Source of the DNA: Bacteroidales bacterium | Lineage (GTDB): Bacteria > Bacteroidota > Bacteroidia > Bacteroidales > UBA932 | Assembly (NCBI GenBank): GCA_017631435.1 | Contig: JAGBTG010000031.1 | Span: 1 to 64,000, forward strand | Reading direction: 5' to 3' | DNA: 64,000 nucleotides | Shown here: in pieces, positions 51,010 through 59,089 of the stretch | Numbering within the stretch: the first letter of the stretch is position 1 | Layout of the letters: each line of letters begins with the position of its first letter | Translations under genes and position numbers: made by a program | The notes under the pieces: generated by a model | What the model was told of the DNA's origin: nothing | Seen by the model: the letters and a program-made list of their open reading frames with translations, nothing else | The model's database searches: none

Positions 51010-52845
51010 TTATCGTCTCCTCTTTACTGGTACATATTGGATGAGGTTGGCATCCTTCATCCTTTTCTCAAGGTCTTTTCTTGTTATCTCACCGGTAAGG
51101 TATTTCTCCACCATAAGTGAGGCTATAGGGGCGGCCCATGTTCCGCCAAAGCCGGCATTCTCTATGTATGCGGCAATTGCAATTCTGGGGTTCTCCCTTG
51201 GGGCAAAGCAGATGAACACTGCATTGTCCTTTCCGTGGGGGTTCTGCGCAGTGCCTGTCTTGCCGCAGATCTCCAGTCCGGGAACATGTGCCAGGCGGGC
51301 TGTTCCTCCTGTTCCGGGTGCTGCATTTACTGCCTGGTACATACCTTCAATCACTTTATGGAAGTGGGTTGTATCTACAAGGGTGTAGTTCTTCTCCTTG
51401 AACCTTGCATCAATGGAATGCCCCGGAGAATCTTTTACAAGGTGCGGTATATAGTAATACCCCCTGTTGGCAAGTGTAGCAGCCAGGTTGGCCAAGTGCA
51501 GAGGGGTGGCACCAATTTCTCCCTGCCCTATGGAGAGCGAGATTACAGAATTGGCTTTCCATCTGTTCTTGCCGTGAATCTTGTCGTATGTTGAGGTTGA
51601 GGGCAATGTGCCGCCAAGCTCTGCAGGAAAATCACTCCCCAACTTGCGGCCGAATCCGAAACTCATGACCATCTCCTTCCAGTTGTTGAAAGCCTCTCCA
51701 ATGTTGTCATATTTCCTGTTTTCAAGGATGGCCCTGAAGGTGTAGCAGTAATATGCATTGCACGACATCATGATGGATTGTGTGAGGTCTGTTGGTGAAG
51801 GATGGGCATGGCATCCCAGCTTGCGGTTGCCGTAGTGGTAGCCCATGCTGCAGTTGTATCTTGTACTTGGGGTGATAACCCCTTCCTGCAGGCCTATAAG
51901 ACCGTTAACCAGTTTGAATACAGATCCTGGAGGGTATGATGACATCACAGCCCTGTTGAACATGGGCTTGTATGGGTCTGAGGCAATCTCCTTGTAGTGC
52001 TTGTTTATTGAGGCCAACTGCTCTATGTCTATTCCGGGGCTGGAGATGAGGGCCAGGATTTCTCCGGTAGAAGGTTCAATTGCAACAAGACTTCCTACCT
52101 TGTTCTTCATCAGTTCCTCTCCGTACTGTTGCAGATAGCCGTCTATGGTTGAGACTATATCCTGCCCGGGAACGGCTGCCTTGTCGTAGGCTCCGTCTTC
52201 AAAGCTCGACTGTATCCTGTTGTGCACGTCACGCAGCAGGATGCTGTACCCTTTTTCCCCTTTCAACAGGTGTTCGTAAGATTTTTCAAGGCCGCTGGCC
52301 CCCACATAGTCTCCGCTCCTGTATTCCGGGTTGTTCTTGAGAAATTTCTGGTCTACCTCTGTAACATAGCCGAACAGGTTGGCTCCGGCGGCAAAAGGGT
52401 AGTTGCGGGAGGTTCTTGAAACAGCGCTGAATCCCTTGAACTTGTATGCTTTTTCAATGAATATGCTGTATTGTATGCTGGAAACCTGCTTGAGGAATGT
52501 GAGTGACTGGTAGCCTATCCTCCTGCGGTATTTGCGGTACTCCTTGAATCTTTCCCTCACTTCAAGGGTGTCGAGCCCAAAGATGGAACAGAAATCAAGG
52601 GTGTCAAACTCCTTTACCTCAATGGGGGTAACCATAATGTCGTATGTGTTCTTGTTGCCCACAAGGATGTTGTTGTTCCTGTCGAGAATAAGACCCCTTA
52701 CCGGATAGCGGGTCACATATTTGTATGCGTTGTTCTCTGCGGTAATCTTGTACTCCTTCTTAAGTATCTGCAGGTTGAAGAGCTGCATTATAAGGATGAG
52801 GCCCACCGCAAGCACGCCAAATATGAGGATGTTCTTTTTCTCCAT
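51010..52845 (-). CDS. mrdA: Penicillin-binding protein 2 (elongasome transpeptidase)
   Basis: A 611-residue class B PBP: one N-terminal membrane anchor (ILIFGVLAVGLILIMQLFNL), a pedestal domain, then the transpeptidase domain with the active-site Ser in PPGSVFKLVNG, the SxN-type motif MSCNAYYC, and CGKTGTAQNPHG. It cross-links side-wall peptidoglycan with RodA. It lies between mreD (1 bp) and rodA (1 bp), so the set is tightly coupled. Confidence 0.97.
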   Translation of the reverse strand: MEKKNILIFGVLAVGLILIMQLFNLQILKKEYKITAENNAYKYVTRYPVRGLILDRNNNILVGNKNTYDIMVTPIEVKEFDTLDFCSIFGLDTLEVRERFKEYRKYRRRIGYQSLTFLKQVSSIQYSIFIEKAYKFKGFSAVSRTSRNYPFAAGANLFGYVTEVDQKFLKNNPEYRSGDYVGASGLEKSYEHLLKGEKGYSILLRDVHNRIQSSFEDGAYDKAAVPGQDIVSTIDGYLQQYGEELMKNKVGSLVAIEPSTGEILALISSPGIDIEQLASINKHYKEIASDPYKPMFNRAVMSSYPPGSVFKLVNGLIGLQEGVITPSTRYNCSMGYHYGNRKLGCHAHPSPTDLTQSIMMSCNAYYCYTFRAILENRKYDNIGEAFNNWKEMVMSFGFGRKLGSDFPAELGGTLPSTSTYDKIHGKNRWKANSVISLSIGQGEIGATPLHLANLAATLANRGYYYIPHLVKDSPGHSIDARFKEKNYTLVDTTHFHKVIEGMYQAVNAAPGTGGTARLAHVPGLEICGKTGTAQNPHGKDNAVFICFAPRENPRIAIAAYIENAGFGGTWAAPIASLMVEKYLTGEITRKDLEKRMKDANLIQYVPVKRRR

Positions 52846-52846
52846 T

Positions 52847-53368
52847 CTATCTCAAGATTTTGTCAAGCAGTACAATGTTGCATGCAAAGGTTATTGCGCT
52901 GTTTGCGGCAACGCAAAGAACTATCTTCAGAAGGGTGTATCCTGCAGAAAATGATACTGCAGAATCCAGAAGTACATATACGGTAAAGAAGACAGCCAGC
53001 AGCAGCGTGTTCAGCAGTGCCAGTTTGGGCAGTTCCACTGTACGTGGAATTAGGGGCTGGTTGTCGTAGCTCTCAAAACTGGTCTTTGGAACCGTAAATT
53101 TGAGGATGGCCGGGCGGACATATGCCATGGCGGTAAGGGCTGCGGCATTGAGCCCCAGCACTCCGTCGGCAAAGAGGTCTATGCTCAGGCCAAGGGCAAA
53201 GGCTATAAGCAGGTAAACGGACCTGTTGATGGTAGGGGGGAGAAGAATTATAAATTGGGGAAAAACGGCAACATACAATACAGCCCAAATATTTACATAC
53301 TCGCTCACCAATATCTGGCAAACAATCACAATTGCTCCAAGTGTAATGTATTTGAGGATGTTGTTCAT
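52847..53368 (-). CDS. mreD: Rod shape-determining protein MreD
   Basis: A 173-residue membrane protein with about five hydrophobic segments (for example YITLGAIVIVCQILVSEYVN, VYLLIAFALGLSIDLFADGV). Sequence conservation of MreD is weak, so position between mreC and mrdA carries much of the call. FALGLSIDLFADGVLGLNA is a familiar MreD stretch. Its ATG overlaps the mreC stop by one base. Confidence 0.9.
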   Translation of the reverse strand: MNNILKYITLGAIVIVCQILVSEYVNIWAVLYVAVFPQFIILLPPTINRSVYLLIAFALGLSIDLFADGVLGLNAAALTAMAYVRPAILKFTVPKTSFESYDNQPLIPRTVELPKLALLNTLLLAVFFTVYVLLDSAVSFSAGYTLLKIVLCVAANSAITFACNIVLLDKILR

Positions 53369-54177
53369 TATTTCTTTACGCTGTTTATCAGTTTTTCCAG
53401 TTCTTCCTTATTGTTGTTTTTTACCACCATAACGTGGTTTATGCTCCTGAAATCCTGCAGGAGTTTTATGCTCAGGCTCAGATGCACTCCATTTACAAGT
53501 TTTGAGCCGGTGACAATGCCTATGGGGATATCGGGAGGATAAAATGCTGAGAAACCGCTGGTGTATATGGTGTCATTCTGCTGTATCTCAAGATGTTGTG
53601 GAATCTCCTCCAAAATGGCCATTCCCGGATGGGCGGCATCCCAGCTCAGGGGACCAAAGGTTTCGCTCTTGCCAATTTTTGCACTTACCTGTTGGGATGT
53701 GTTCAGAAACGAGAGCACATAGGTGTAGTTCTCGCTTACAGCCCTGGTGATGCCAATGGCTCCAACGGGGGTTATCACACCCATATCTTCCCCAATCCCG
53801 TCTTTGGAACCTTTGTCTATGATAAGGTAGTTGTGGGGTGTACCCACAGTGTTCCTCACCACTTTGGCTCCAATGAACTCAAATGGCTGTTTCATCTCTG
53901 CAGGTTGGGGGGTATTCTCCTCAGTCTTGTTGTACAGACGGCTCATCAGCAGGGTGTTCTCCTGAGCCAGGGCGTCGTTGGTCTCCCTGAGTGACGAGTA
54001 TTCTTTCATTGAAGCATACTTCTCCCAGAAAAATCCCTGTACCTGACGCAGTTTCCCTATGAGCCTGTATCTCTGTACTATTCCGTTGTGGCTCACCATA
54101 TATATGCAGGCGGCCTCAAGGAGGATAAAAAGGAGAAACCTCCCCAATCCCAAAAGTAATGAAGGAGGTATTCTCAT
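53368..54177 (-). CDS. mreC: Rod shape-determining protein MreC
   Basis: A 269-residue protein with one N-terminal membrane segment (LGRFLLFILLEAACIYMVSH), a coiled coil (about 55-85, ending ETNDALAQENTLLMSRLYN) and a periplasmic beta domain with YLIIDKGSKDGIGEDMGVIT and GIVTGSKLV. MreC links MreB filaments to PBP2. It lies 5 bp after mreB and overlaps mreD by one base. Confidence 0.95.
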   Translation of the reverse strand: MRIPPSLLLGLGRFLLFILLEAACIYMVSHNGIVQRYRLIGKLRQVQGFFWEKYASMKEYSSLRETNDALAQENTLLMSRLYNKTEENTPQPAEMKQPFEFIGAKVVRNTVGTPHNYLIIDKGSKDGIGEDMGVITPVGAIGITRAVSENYTYVLSFLNTSQQVSAKIGKSETFGPLSWDAAHPGMAILEEIPQHLEIQQNDTIYTSGFSAFYPPDIPIGIVTGSKLVNGVHLSLSIKLLQDFRSINHVMVVKNNNKEELEKLINSVKK

Positions 54178-54182
54178 TTTTC

Positions 54183-55202
54183 TTATCTCATAAGGAATGT
54201 AAGCTTGTCCGCTTTTTTGAGGGCAATGCTGGTTCCCCTGGCAACCGCCCTTAGAGGATCTTCAGCAATGTGGAAAGGAATGTTTATCTTGTCCTGCAAT
54301 CTCTTGTCCAATCCCCTTATCATTGCACCTCCTCCCGACAGGAATATGCCTCTGTCAACAATATCAGAGTAAAGCTCTGGAGGGGTCTGCTCAAGCACCG
54401 AAAGGACTGCCGCTTCAATCTTGGCAATGGACTTGTCTAGACAATGGGCAATCTCCTGCGGTTTTACCGAAACCTCTACAGGATGTGCTGTCATAAGGTT
54501 AGGACCTTTTACAACATATGGCTCAGGGCCGTCCTCAAGGTCTGTAAGGGCAGAGCCCGCATTTATTTTAATGAGCTCTGCGGTAATCTCACCAATCTTT
54601 ATGTTGTGCTGCTGGCGCATGTACTGCTGGATCTCTGCTGTAAATACATCTCCGGCAACCCTGATGCTCTCCTTGCACACAATGCCTCCAAGGGAAATAA
54701 CTGCAATCTCGGTTGTACCGCCTCCAATATCCACAACCATGTGGCCGGTAGGAGCCTCAACGTCAAGCCCAATACCGAGTGCTGCTGCCATAGGCTCGTA
54801 GATGATATACACATCCCTTCCGCCTGCATGCTCTGAAGAGTCACGCACCGCCCTTATCTCCACCTCGGTACTTCCAGAGGGGATACATACCACCATCTTG
54901 AGGCTTGGACTGAAAATTGAGCGCTTGTTGTTTATCATCTTTACGAACCCCCTGATCATCATCTCTGCAGCGTTGAAGTCTGCAATCACGCCGTCTTTCA
55001 AAGGGCGGATAGTCTTGATATTGGGATGGGTTCTCTCGTGCATCAGCCTTGCCTTATGGCCGTACGCTATGGGTTTGCCCGTATGTTGGTCAATGGCTAC
55101 GATTGACGGCTCGTCCAATACAATCTTGTCATTCTGGAAGATGACGGTATTGGCTGTACCAAGGTCTATAGCCAGTTCTTGTGTCAAAAATGAAAATGCC
55201 AT
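54183..55202 (-). CDS. mreB: Rod shape-determining protein MreB (actin homologue)
   Basis: A 339-residue bacterial actin that guides side-wall synthesis. ATP-binding motifs: ELAIDLGTANT (about 9-19), MVVDIGGGTTEIAVIS (about 160-175), FLSGGGAMIRGLDK and the N-terminal FLTQELAI. It is the first gene of the five-gene shape operon; a TTTG-N18-TACATTTT promoter lies at 55244-55215. Confidence 0.97.
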   Translation of the reverse strand: MAFSFLTQELAIDLGTANTVIFQNDKIVLDEPSIVAIDQHTGKPIAYGHKARLMHERTHPNIKTIRPLKDGVIADFNAAEMMIRGFVKMINNKRSIFSPSLKMVVCIPSGSTEVEIRAVRDSSEHAGGRDVYIIYEPMAAALGIGLDVEAPTGHMVVDIGGGTTEIAVISLGGIVCKESIRVAGDVFTAEIQQYMRQQHNIKIGEITAELIKINAGSALTDLEDGPEPYVVKGPNLMTAHPVEVSVKPQEIAHCLDKSIAKIEAAVLSVLEQTPPELYSDIVDRGIFLSGGGAMIRGLDKRLQDKINIPFHIAEDPLRAVARGTSIALKKADKLTFLMR

Positions 55203-55214
55203 AAATCAGTGTTT

Positions 55215-55244
55215 AAAATGTATCAATATCACTAATGTATCAAA
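55215..55244 (-). promoter_or_regulatory. Promoter of the mreB operon
   Basis: Reading leftward: TTTG (55244-55241), an 18-bp spacer, TACATTTT (55222-55215), one base off the consensus, 12 bp before the mreB ATG. A TATATTTG box for the divergent ispD lies at 55279-55286. Confidence 0.5.
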
Positions 55245-55324
55245 GTGTAAAATTACAAAAAATAAGCCTATATTTTGGTATATTTGTACGCAAATTAATT
55301 ACATAATTCCAAAAGGGCGCAACC

Positions 55325-56041
55325 ATGGACTCCAGCAATCTTTACATAATCATTACAGCCGGCGGTGTAGGCCGCAGAATGGGCGGAACCACAGCAAAGC
55401 AATTCCTTGAACTTGAGGGGAAACCGGTTCTTCTCCGTACCATTGAGATGTTCAGGAAGTGGTACCCGCAGGCCAACATAATTGTAACATTGCCGCAGGA
55501 GTACAAGGAATACTGGAGAAACTACTGTTTCAACAACAACTTGTGGTTCAAGCATGTGATTGTGTCGGGAGGAATAACCAGATTCCATTCGGTGAAAAAT
55601 GCACTGGAGTATGTTCCGGCAGGGGCTACGGTGGCGGTGCATGACGGCGTAAGGCCTTTTGTGCCAAAGAAAATGCTTGAGGTGCTGTTCAACTTTGATT
55701 TTGCAAGGAACAAGGTTGCCGGAGTGATACCTGTAATGCCTTCGATAGAATCCATGCGCAAATATACTTACGGTACAGACGGCATGCCCAACGGATCCCA
55801 TACCGTAAACCGAGACGAGTACATGTTTGTGCAGACTCCCCAGGTATTTGACTCTACAATCCTTAAGGAGTGTTACGAAAAACCGTACTCCCCATCATTT
55901 ACAGACGATGCATCTGTTGTGGAGAGTAACGGCTATAAGGTTGCCACTTCTGAGGGGAGCAGGTTCAATATAAAACTTACAACTCCGGAGGATCTCACTA
56001 TGGCAAGGATATTCCTTTCATTGATGGAGGGGGAACTCTAG
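55325..56041 (+). CDS. ispD: 2-C-methyl-D-erythritol 4-phosphate cytidylyltransferase
   Basis: A 238-residue enzyme of the non-mevalonate isoprenoid pathway. Signature ITAGGVGRRMGGTTAKQFLEL (about 9-29 in two blocks) with the catalytic Arg and Lys, VAVHDGVRPFVPKK (about 102-115) and the C-terminal TSEGSRFNIKLTTPEDLTMA (about 214-233). It faces the Lrp-type gene, with ends 1 bp apart and no room for a separate terminator. A -7 box at 55279 gives a leader of about 35 bp. Confidence 0.95.
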   Translation: MDSSNLYIIITAGGVGRRMGGTTAKQFLELEGKPVLLRTIEMFRKWYPQANIIVTLPQEYKEYWRNYCFNNNLWFKHVIVSGGITRFHSVKNALEYVPAGATVAVHDGVRPFVPKKMLEVLFNFDFARNKVAGVIPVMPSIESMRKYTYGTDGMPNGSHTVNRDEYMFVQTPQVFDSTILKECYEKPYSPSFTDDASVVESNGYKVATSEGSRFNIKLTTPEDLTMARIFLSLMEGEL

Positions 56042-56042
56042 G

Positions 56043-56540
56043 CTATTTTTTTCTGGATCCGCCCTTTTTTTCGGGGTAACTTTTAACCCAAACCTGTCTT
56101 TCAATTGCCTGGTCCAATGATACCATGGTCTCTGTCTGCAATACGCCAGGAATGTTCTGGATGGTATTGATGAGAATCTCCATAAGGTGGTCGTGGTTTG
56201 TGCAATAGATTTTCAGCAACAGCGAGTGCTTGCCGGTTACGAAGTGGCACTCAACTACCTCTGATATCTGTTTCAGGCACTCAATAACCTCCGGGTACTT
56301 GTTGGCTTCGGAAAGGCTCACCTCTACAAATGCACATACATTAAGACCAAGTGTCTGTGGCTTTACCAGAAGTCTTGAACCTGTGATGATGCCAAGGCTC
56401 TCCATTTTTTTTACTCTCTGATGGATGGCCGCTCCAGAAACGCCGCACTCCCTGGCAATCTCAAGGAAAGGCATTCTGGCATTTTTAACCAGGAAGGAGA
56501 GTATCTTCTGGTCTATCTCGTCAATCTGGTGTTTAAGCAT
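56043..56540 (-). CDS. Lrp/AsnC-family transcriptional regulator
   Basis: A 165-residue regulator with an N-terminal winged helix-turn-helix (DEIDQKILSFLVKNARMPFL, then EIARECGVSGAAIHQRVKKM, about 6-50) and a C-terminal RAM/ACT-like effector domain (VCAFVEVSLSEANKYPEVIE, HSLLLKIYCTNHDHLMEIL). Such proteins form octamers that sense amino acids and often repress their own genes. A 13-bp perfect inverted repeat starts at its ATG, probably its operator. The target genes are not known from this window. Confidence 0.94.
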   Translation of the reverse strand: MLKHQIDEIDQKILSFLVKNARMPFLEIARECGVSGAAIHQRVKKMESLGIITGSRLLVKPQTLGLNVCAFVEVSLSEANKYPEVIECLKQISEVVECHFVTGKHSLLLKIYCTNHDHLMEILINTIQNIPGVLQTETMVSLDQAIERQVWVKSYPEKKGGSRKK

Positions 56541-56580
56541 ATTTTTGTAACGATTTGTTATTAATCCTTACAAAAATATG
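56538..56580 (-). promoter_or_regulatory. Candidate autoregulatory operator and -7 box of the Lrp-type gene
   Basis: CATATTTTTGTAA (56538-56550) and TTACAAAAATATG (56568-56580) are perfect complements with a 17-bp spacer. The left arm includes the start codon; the right arm contains a leftward TATTTTTG -7 box (56578-56571). Arm spacing of about 30 bp centre to centre fits three helical turns. Confidence 0.65.
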
Positions 56581-56591
56581 AAAATTTTTTA

Positions 56592-56632
56592 CAAAAAAGA
56601 AAAGAGACAACTGGAAATCAGCTGCCTCTTGC
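56592..56632 (-). terminator. Terminator of topA
   Basis: On the minus strand AAGAGGCAGCTG pairs with CAGTTGTCTCTT (two G-T wobbles) across a 5-base loop, followed by a T-rich run, about 22 bp after the topA stop. Confidence 0.8.
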
Positions 56633-56653
56633 CATAAAAAATATTGTAAATCC

Positions 56654-58972
56654 TTATTTCTTCGCCTTCTTGGCTTTGCTTCCCGACGGTTTTGAACTGC
56701 TTATAATCTCTAAGCATGCCGCAGCATCCAAGGTCTTGGCATCTGTTCCCTTAGGAATCTTGTAGTTTTCTCCGCCATGTTTGATGTATGCCCCAAAGCG
56801 TCCGTTGAGAACCTGGATGTCCTCTGCCTCAAAGTGTGCGATAAACTTCTCCGCCTCCTTCCTGGCATGCTCCTCAATAAGGGAGATTGCGGTCTCAAGG
56901 GTAACCGTGCGCGGGTCGTGGTCCTTGCCAAGTGAGATGAACTTGCCGTCGTGTCTGATGTACGGGCCAAAGCGTCCAATGGCTGCTACAATCACCTTGC
57001 CGTCCTTCTCGCCTATAGTGCGTGGAAGCTCAAACAGCTTCAATGCCTCCTCAAGGGTGATTGACTCAATCAGCTGTCCTTTCTGCAGTGATGCAAACTG
57101 CTTGTCGGGATCATCATTTGAACCTTTCTGTACAAGGGGACCAAATTTTCCAAGGCGTACAGTCATTGGCTTGCCGGTTGCAGGGTCTGTTCCCAACACT
57201 CTCTCTGCGTTGGTGTGGGTACTCTCCTGAAGGGTCTGGTCTACCTGTGCGTGGAAAGGGGTATAGAATGACTCAATCACTTTGTTCCATACAAGCTTGC
57301 CGGCTGCAATCTGGTCAAAGTCCTCCTCAACCTTGGCTGTGAAGCCGTAATCCAGGATATTCTCAAAGTTCTTGCCCAAGAAATCGGTTACAAGTATTCC
57401 AATGTCCTGCGGGAAAAGTTTCTTTTTCTCGGCACCGGTAATCTCCTTCTTGGTTTGGGTGGTTATCTTGCCCCCTTTAAGGAGAATCTGGGTGTACTCC
57501 CTCTCAACACCCTCGCGGCTGTCTATAAGGATATAGCCCCTCTTCTGGGTAATTGTAGAGATTGTAGGTGCGTATGTAGAAGGGCGTCCTATGCCCAACT
57601 CTTCAAGTTTCTTTACAAGGCTGGCCTCAGAGTAGCGTGGAGGTTTCTGGGTAAAGCGCTCTGTGGCGGTAATCTCAATCTGCTCCATAGCCTCATTCTC
57701 TGCAAGTGCAGGGAGAACCTGTGTCTCGTTCTCCATCTCCTCGTCATCCTTGCCCTCTATATACAGTTTGAGGAAGCCGTCAAATACAACCTGCTCACCC
57801 TGTGAGATGAACTTCTCGGCAATATTGCCGCTTCCAATGGTAATCTCTGTCTTCTCAAGCTCAGCATCAGCCATCTGGCTTGCCACTGCCCTTTTCCAGA
57901 TAAGCTCATAAAGTTTCTTCTCCTGAGCTGTACCCTCAATGGTCATGTTTGCAGGGAATGTAGGCCTGATTGCCTCGTGGGCCTCCTGTGCCCCTTTGGT
58001 CTTGGTCTTGTATGCCCTTACCTTAGAATATTCTGCACCAAAGTTCTCGGTAACTACCTGCTTGATTGTTCCAATTGCAAGGTTTGAGAGGTTGGTGGAA
58101 TCGGTACGCATATATGTAATAAGTCCGTCCTCATACAGTTTCTGGGCAATCCTCATTGTCTGTGAAACCGAGAAACCCAATTTGCGGGCTGCCTCCTGCT
58201 GTAGTGCAGAAGTTGTGAATGGGGGAGCCGGTGTTCTGGATATGCTCTTCTTCTCAATGTTTTCAATGGCAAACTGTGCACCGTTGCATTTTTCAATGAA
58301 TGCAAGTGCCTGCTGCGCATCGTTGAATCTGGTATTGAGTGTTCCGTTTACCTTTACGCTCTTCTTGGCGCTTGCAGGGTGGAAAACTCCGTTCACTCTG
58401 AAATAAGGGGTAGAATCAAAGGCCATGATCTCCCTCTCCCTCTCAACAATAAGCCTTACTGCAACAGACTGTACGCAGCCGGCAGAGAGTTTTGGAGCAA
58501 CCTTCTTCCACAGGATAGGAGAAAGTTCAAAACCCACAAGCCTGTCAAGGACACGGCGTGCCTGCTGTGCCATTACAAGGTTGTTGTCTATAGAGCGCGG
58601 ATTATCTACAGCATTGAGAATTGCGTCTTTTGTAATCTCTTGGAAAACAATACGTTTTGTATTCTCTTCCTTAAGGCCCAGGGTGTGGAAAAGGTGCCAT
58701 GCAATTGCCTCTCCCTCGCGGTCGGGGTCGGATGCAAGCCACACCATCTGCGCATTCTTTGCAAGCTTTTTCAGCTCCTCAACTACCGCCTTCTTGTCTG
58801 ATGAAACCTCGTAGTTGGGCTCAAAGCCTCCACTTATATTAATGCCAAGATTTTTCTTCTCAAGGTCTCTGATATGTCCGAAACTGGACTTTACAGTAAA
58901 CCCTTTTCCAAGGAACTTTTCAATTTTCTTTGCCTTTGCAGGCGACTCCACAATAACTAGATTCTCTCCCAT
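56654..58972 (-). CDS. topA: DNA topoisomerase I
   Basis: About 772 residues from the ATG at 58972 (the frame is open to a TTG at 58999). Toprim domain: LVIVESPAKAKKIEKFLG (about 4-21) and SDPDREGEAIAWHL. The catalytic Tyr is in LITYMRTDSTNL. ELGIGRPSTYAPTI follows. The C-terminal third carries repeats of the GRFGPYIRHDGK / GRFGAYIKHGGEN type rather than Cys4 zinc fingers, and ends in a Lys-rich tail (KAKKAKK). It relaxes negative supercoils behind polymerases. Confidence 0.97.
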   Translation of the reverse strand: MGENLVIVESPAKAKKIEKFLGKGFTVKSSFGHIRDLEKKNLGINISGGFEPNYEVSSDKKAVVEELKKLAKNAQMVWLASDPDREGEAIAWHLFHTLGLKEENTKRIVFQEITKDAILNAVDNPRSIDNNLVMAQQARRVLDRLVGFELSPILWKKVAPKLSAGCVQSVAVRLIVEREREIMAFDSTPYFRVNGVFHPASAKKSVKVNGTLNTRFNDAQQALAFIEKCNGAQFAIENIEKKSISRTPAPPFTTSALQQEAARKLGFSVSQTMRIAQKLYEDGLITYMRTDSTNLSNLAIGTIKQVVTENFGAEYSKVRAYKTKTKGAQEAHEAIRPTFPANMTIEGTAQEKKLYELIWKRAVASQMADAELEKTEITIGSGNIAEKFISQGEQVVFDGFLKLYIEGKDDEEMENETQVLPALAENEAMEQIEITATERFTQKPPRYSEASLVKKLEELGIGRPSTYAPTISTITQKRGYILIDSREGVEREYTQILLKGGKITTQTKKEITGAEKKKLFPQDIGILVTDFLGKNFENILDYGFTAKVEEDFDQIAAGKLVWNKVIESFYTPFHAQVDQTLQESTHTNAERVLGTDPATGKPMTVRLGKFGPLVQKGSNDDPDKQFASLQKGQLIESITLEEALKLFELPRTIGEKDGKVIVAAIGRFGPYIRHDGKFISLGKDHDPRTVTLETAISLIEEHARKEAEKFIAHFEAEDIQVLNGRFGAYIKHGGENYKIPKGTDAKTLDAAACLEIISSSKPSGSKAKKAKK

Positions 58973-59089
58973 TACATACTTATTTCCATGAATTTGCAAA
59001 GTAAGCCATAAAGTAGGTTAAAAACCAAATTTTTATTAGTAATTTTGCCAAAATTGGATGTTTTACAACAAATTGTCGGGAGAAAAGTT

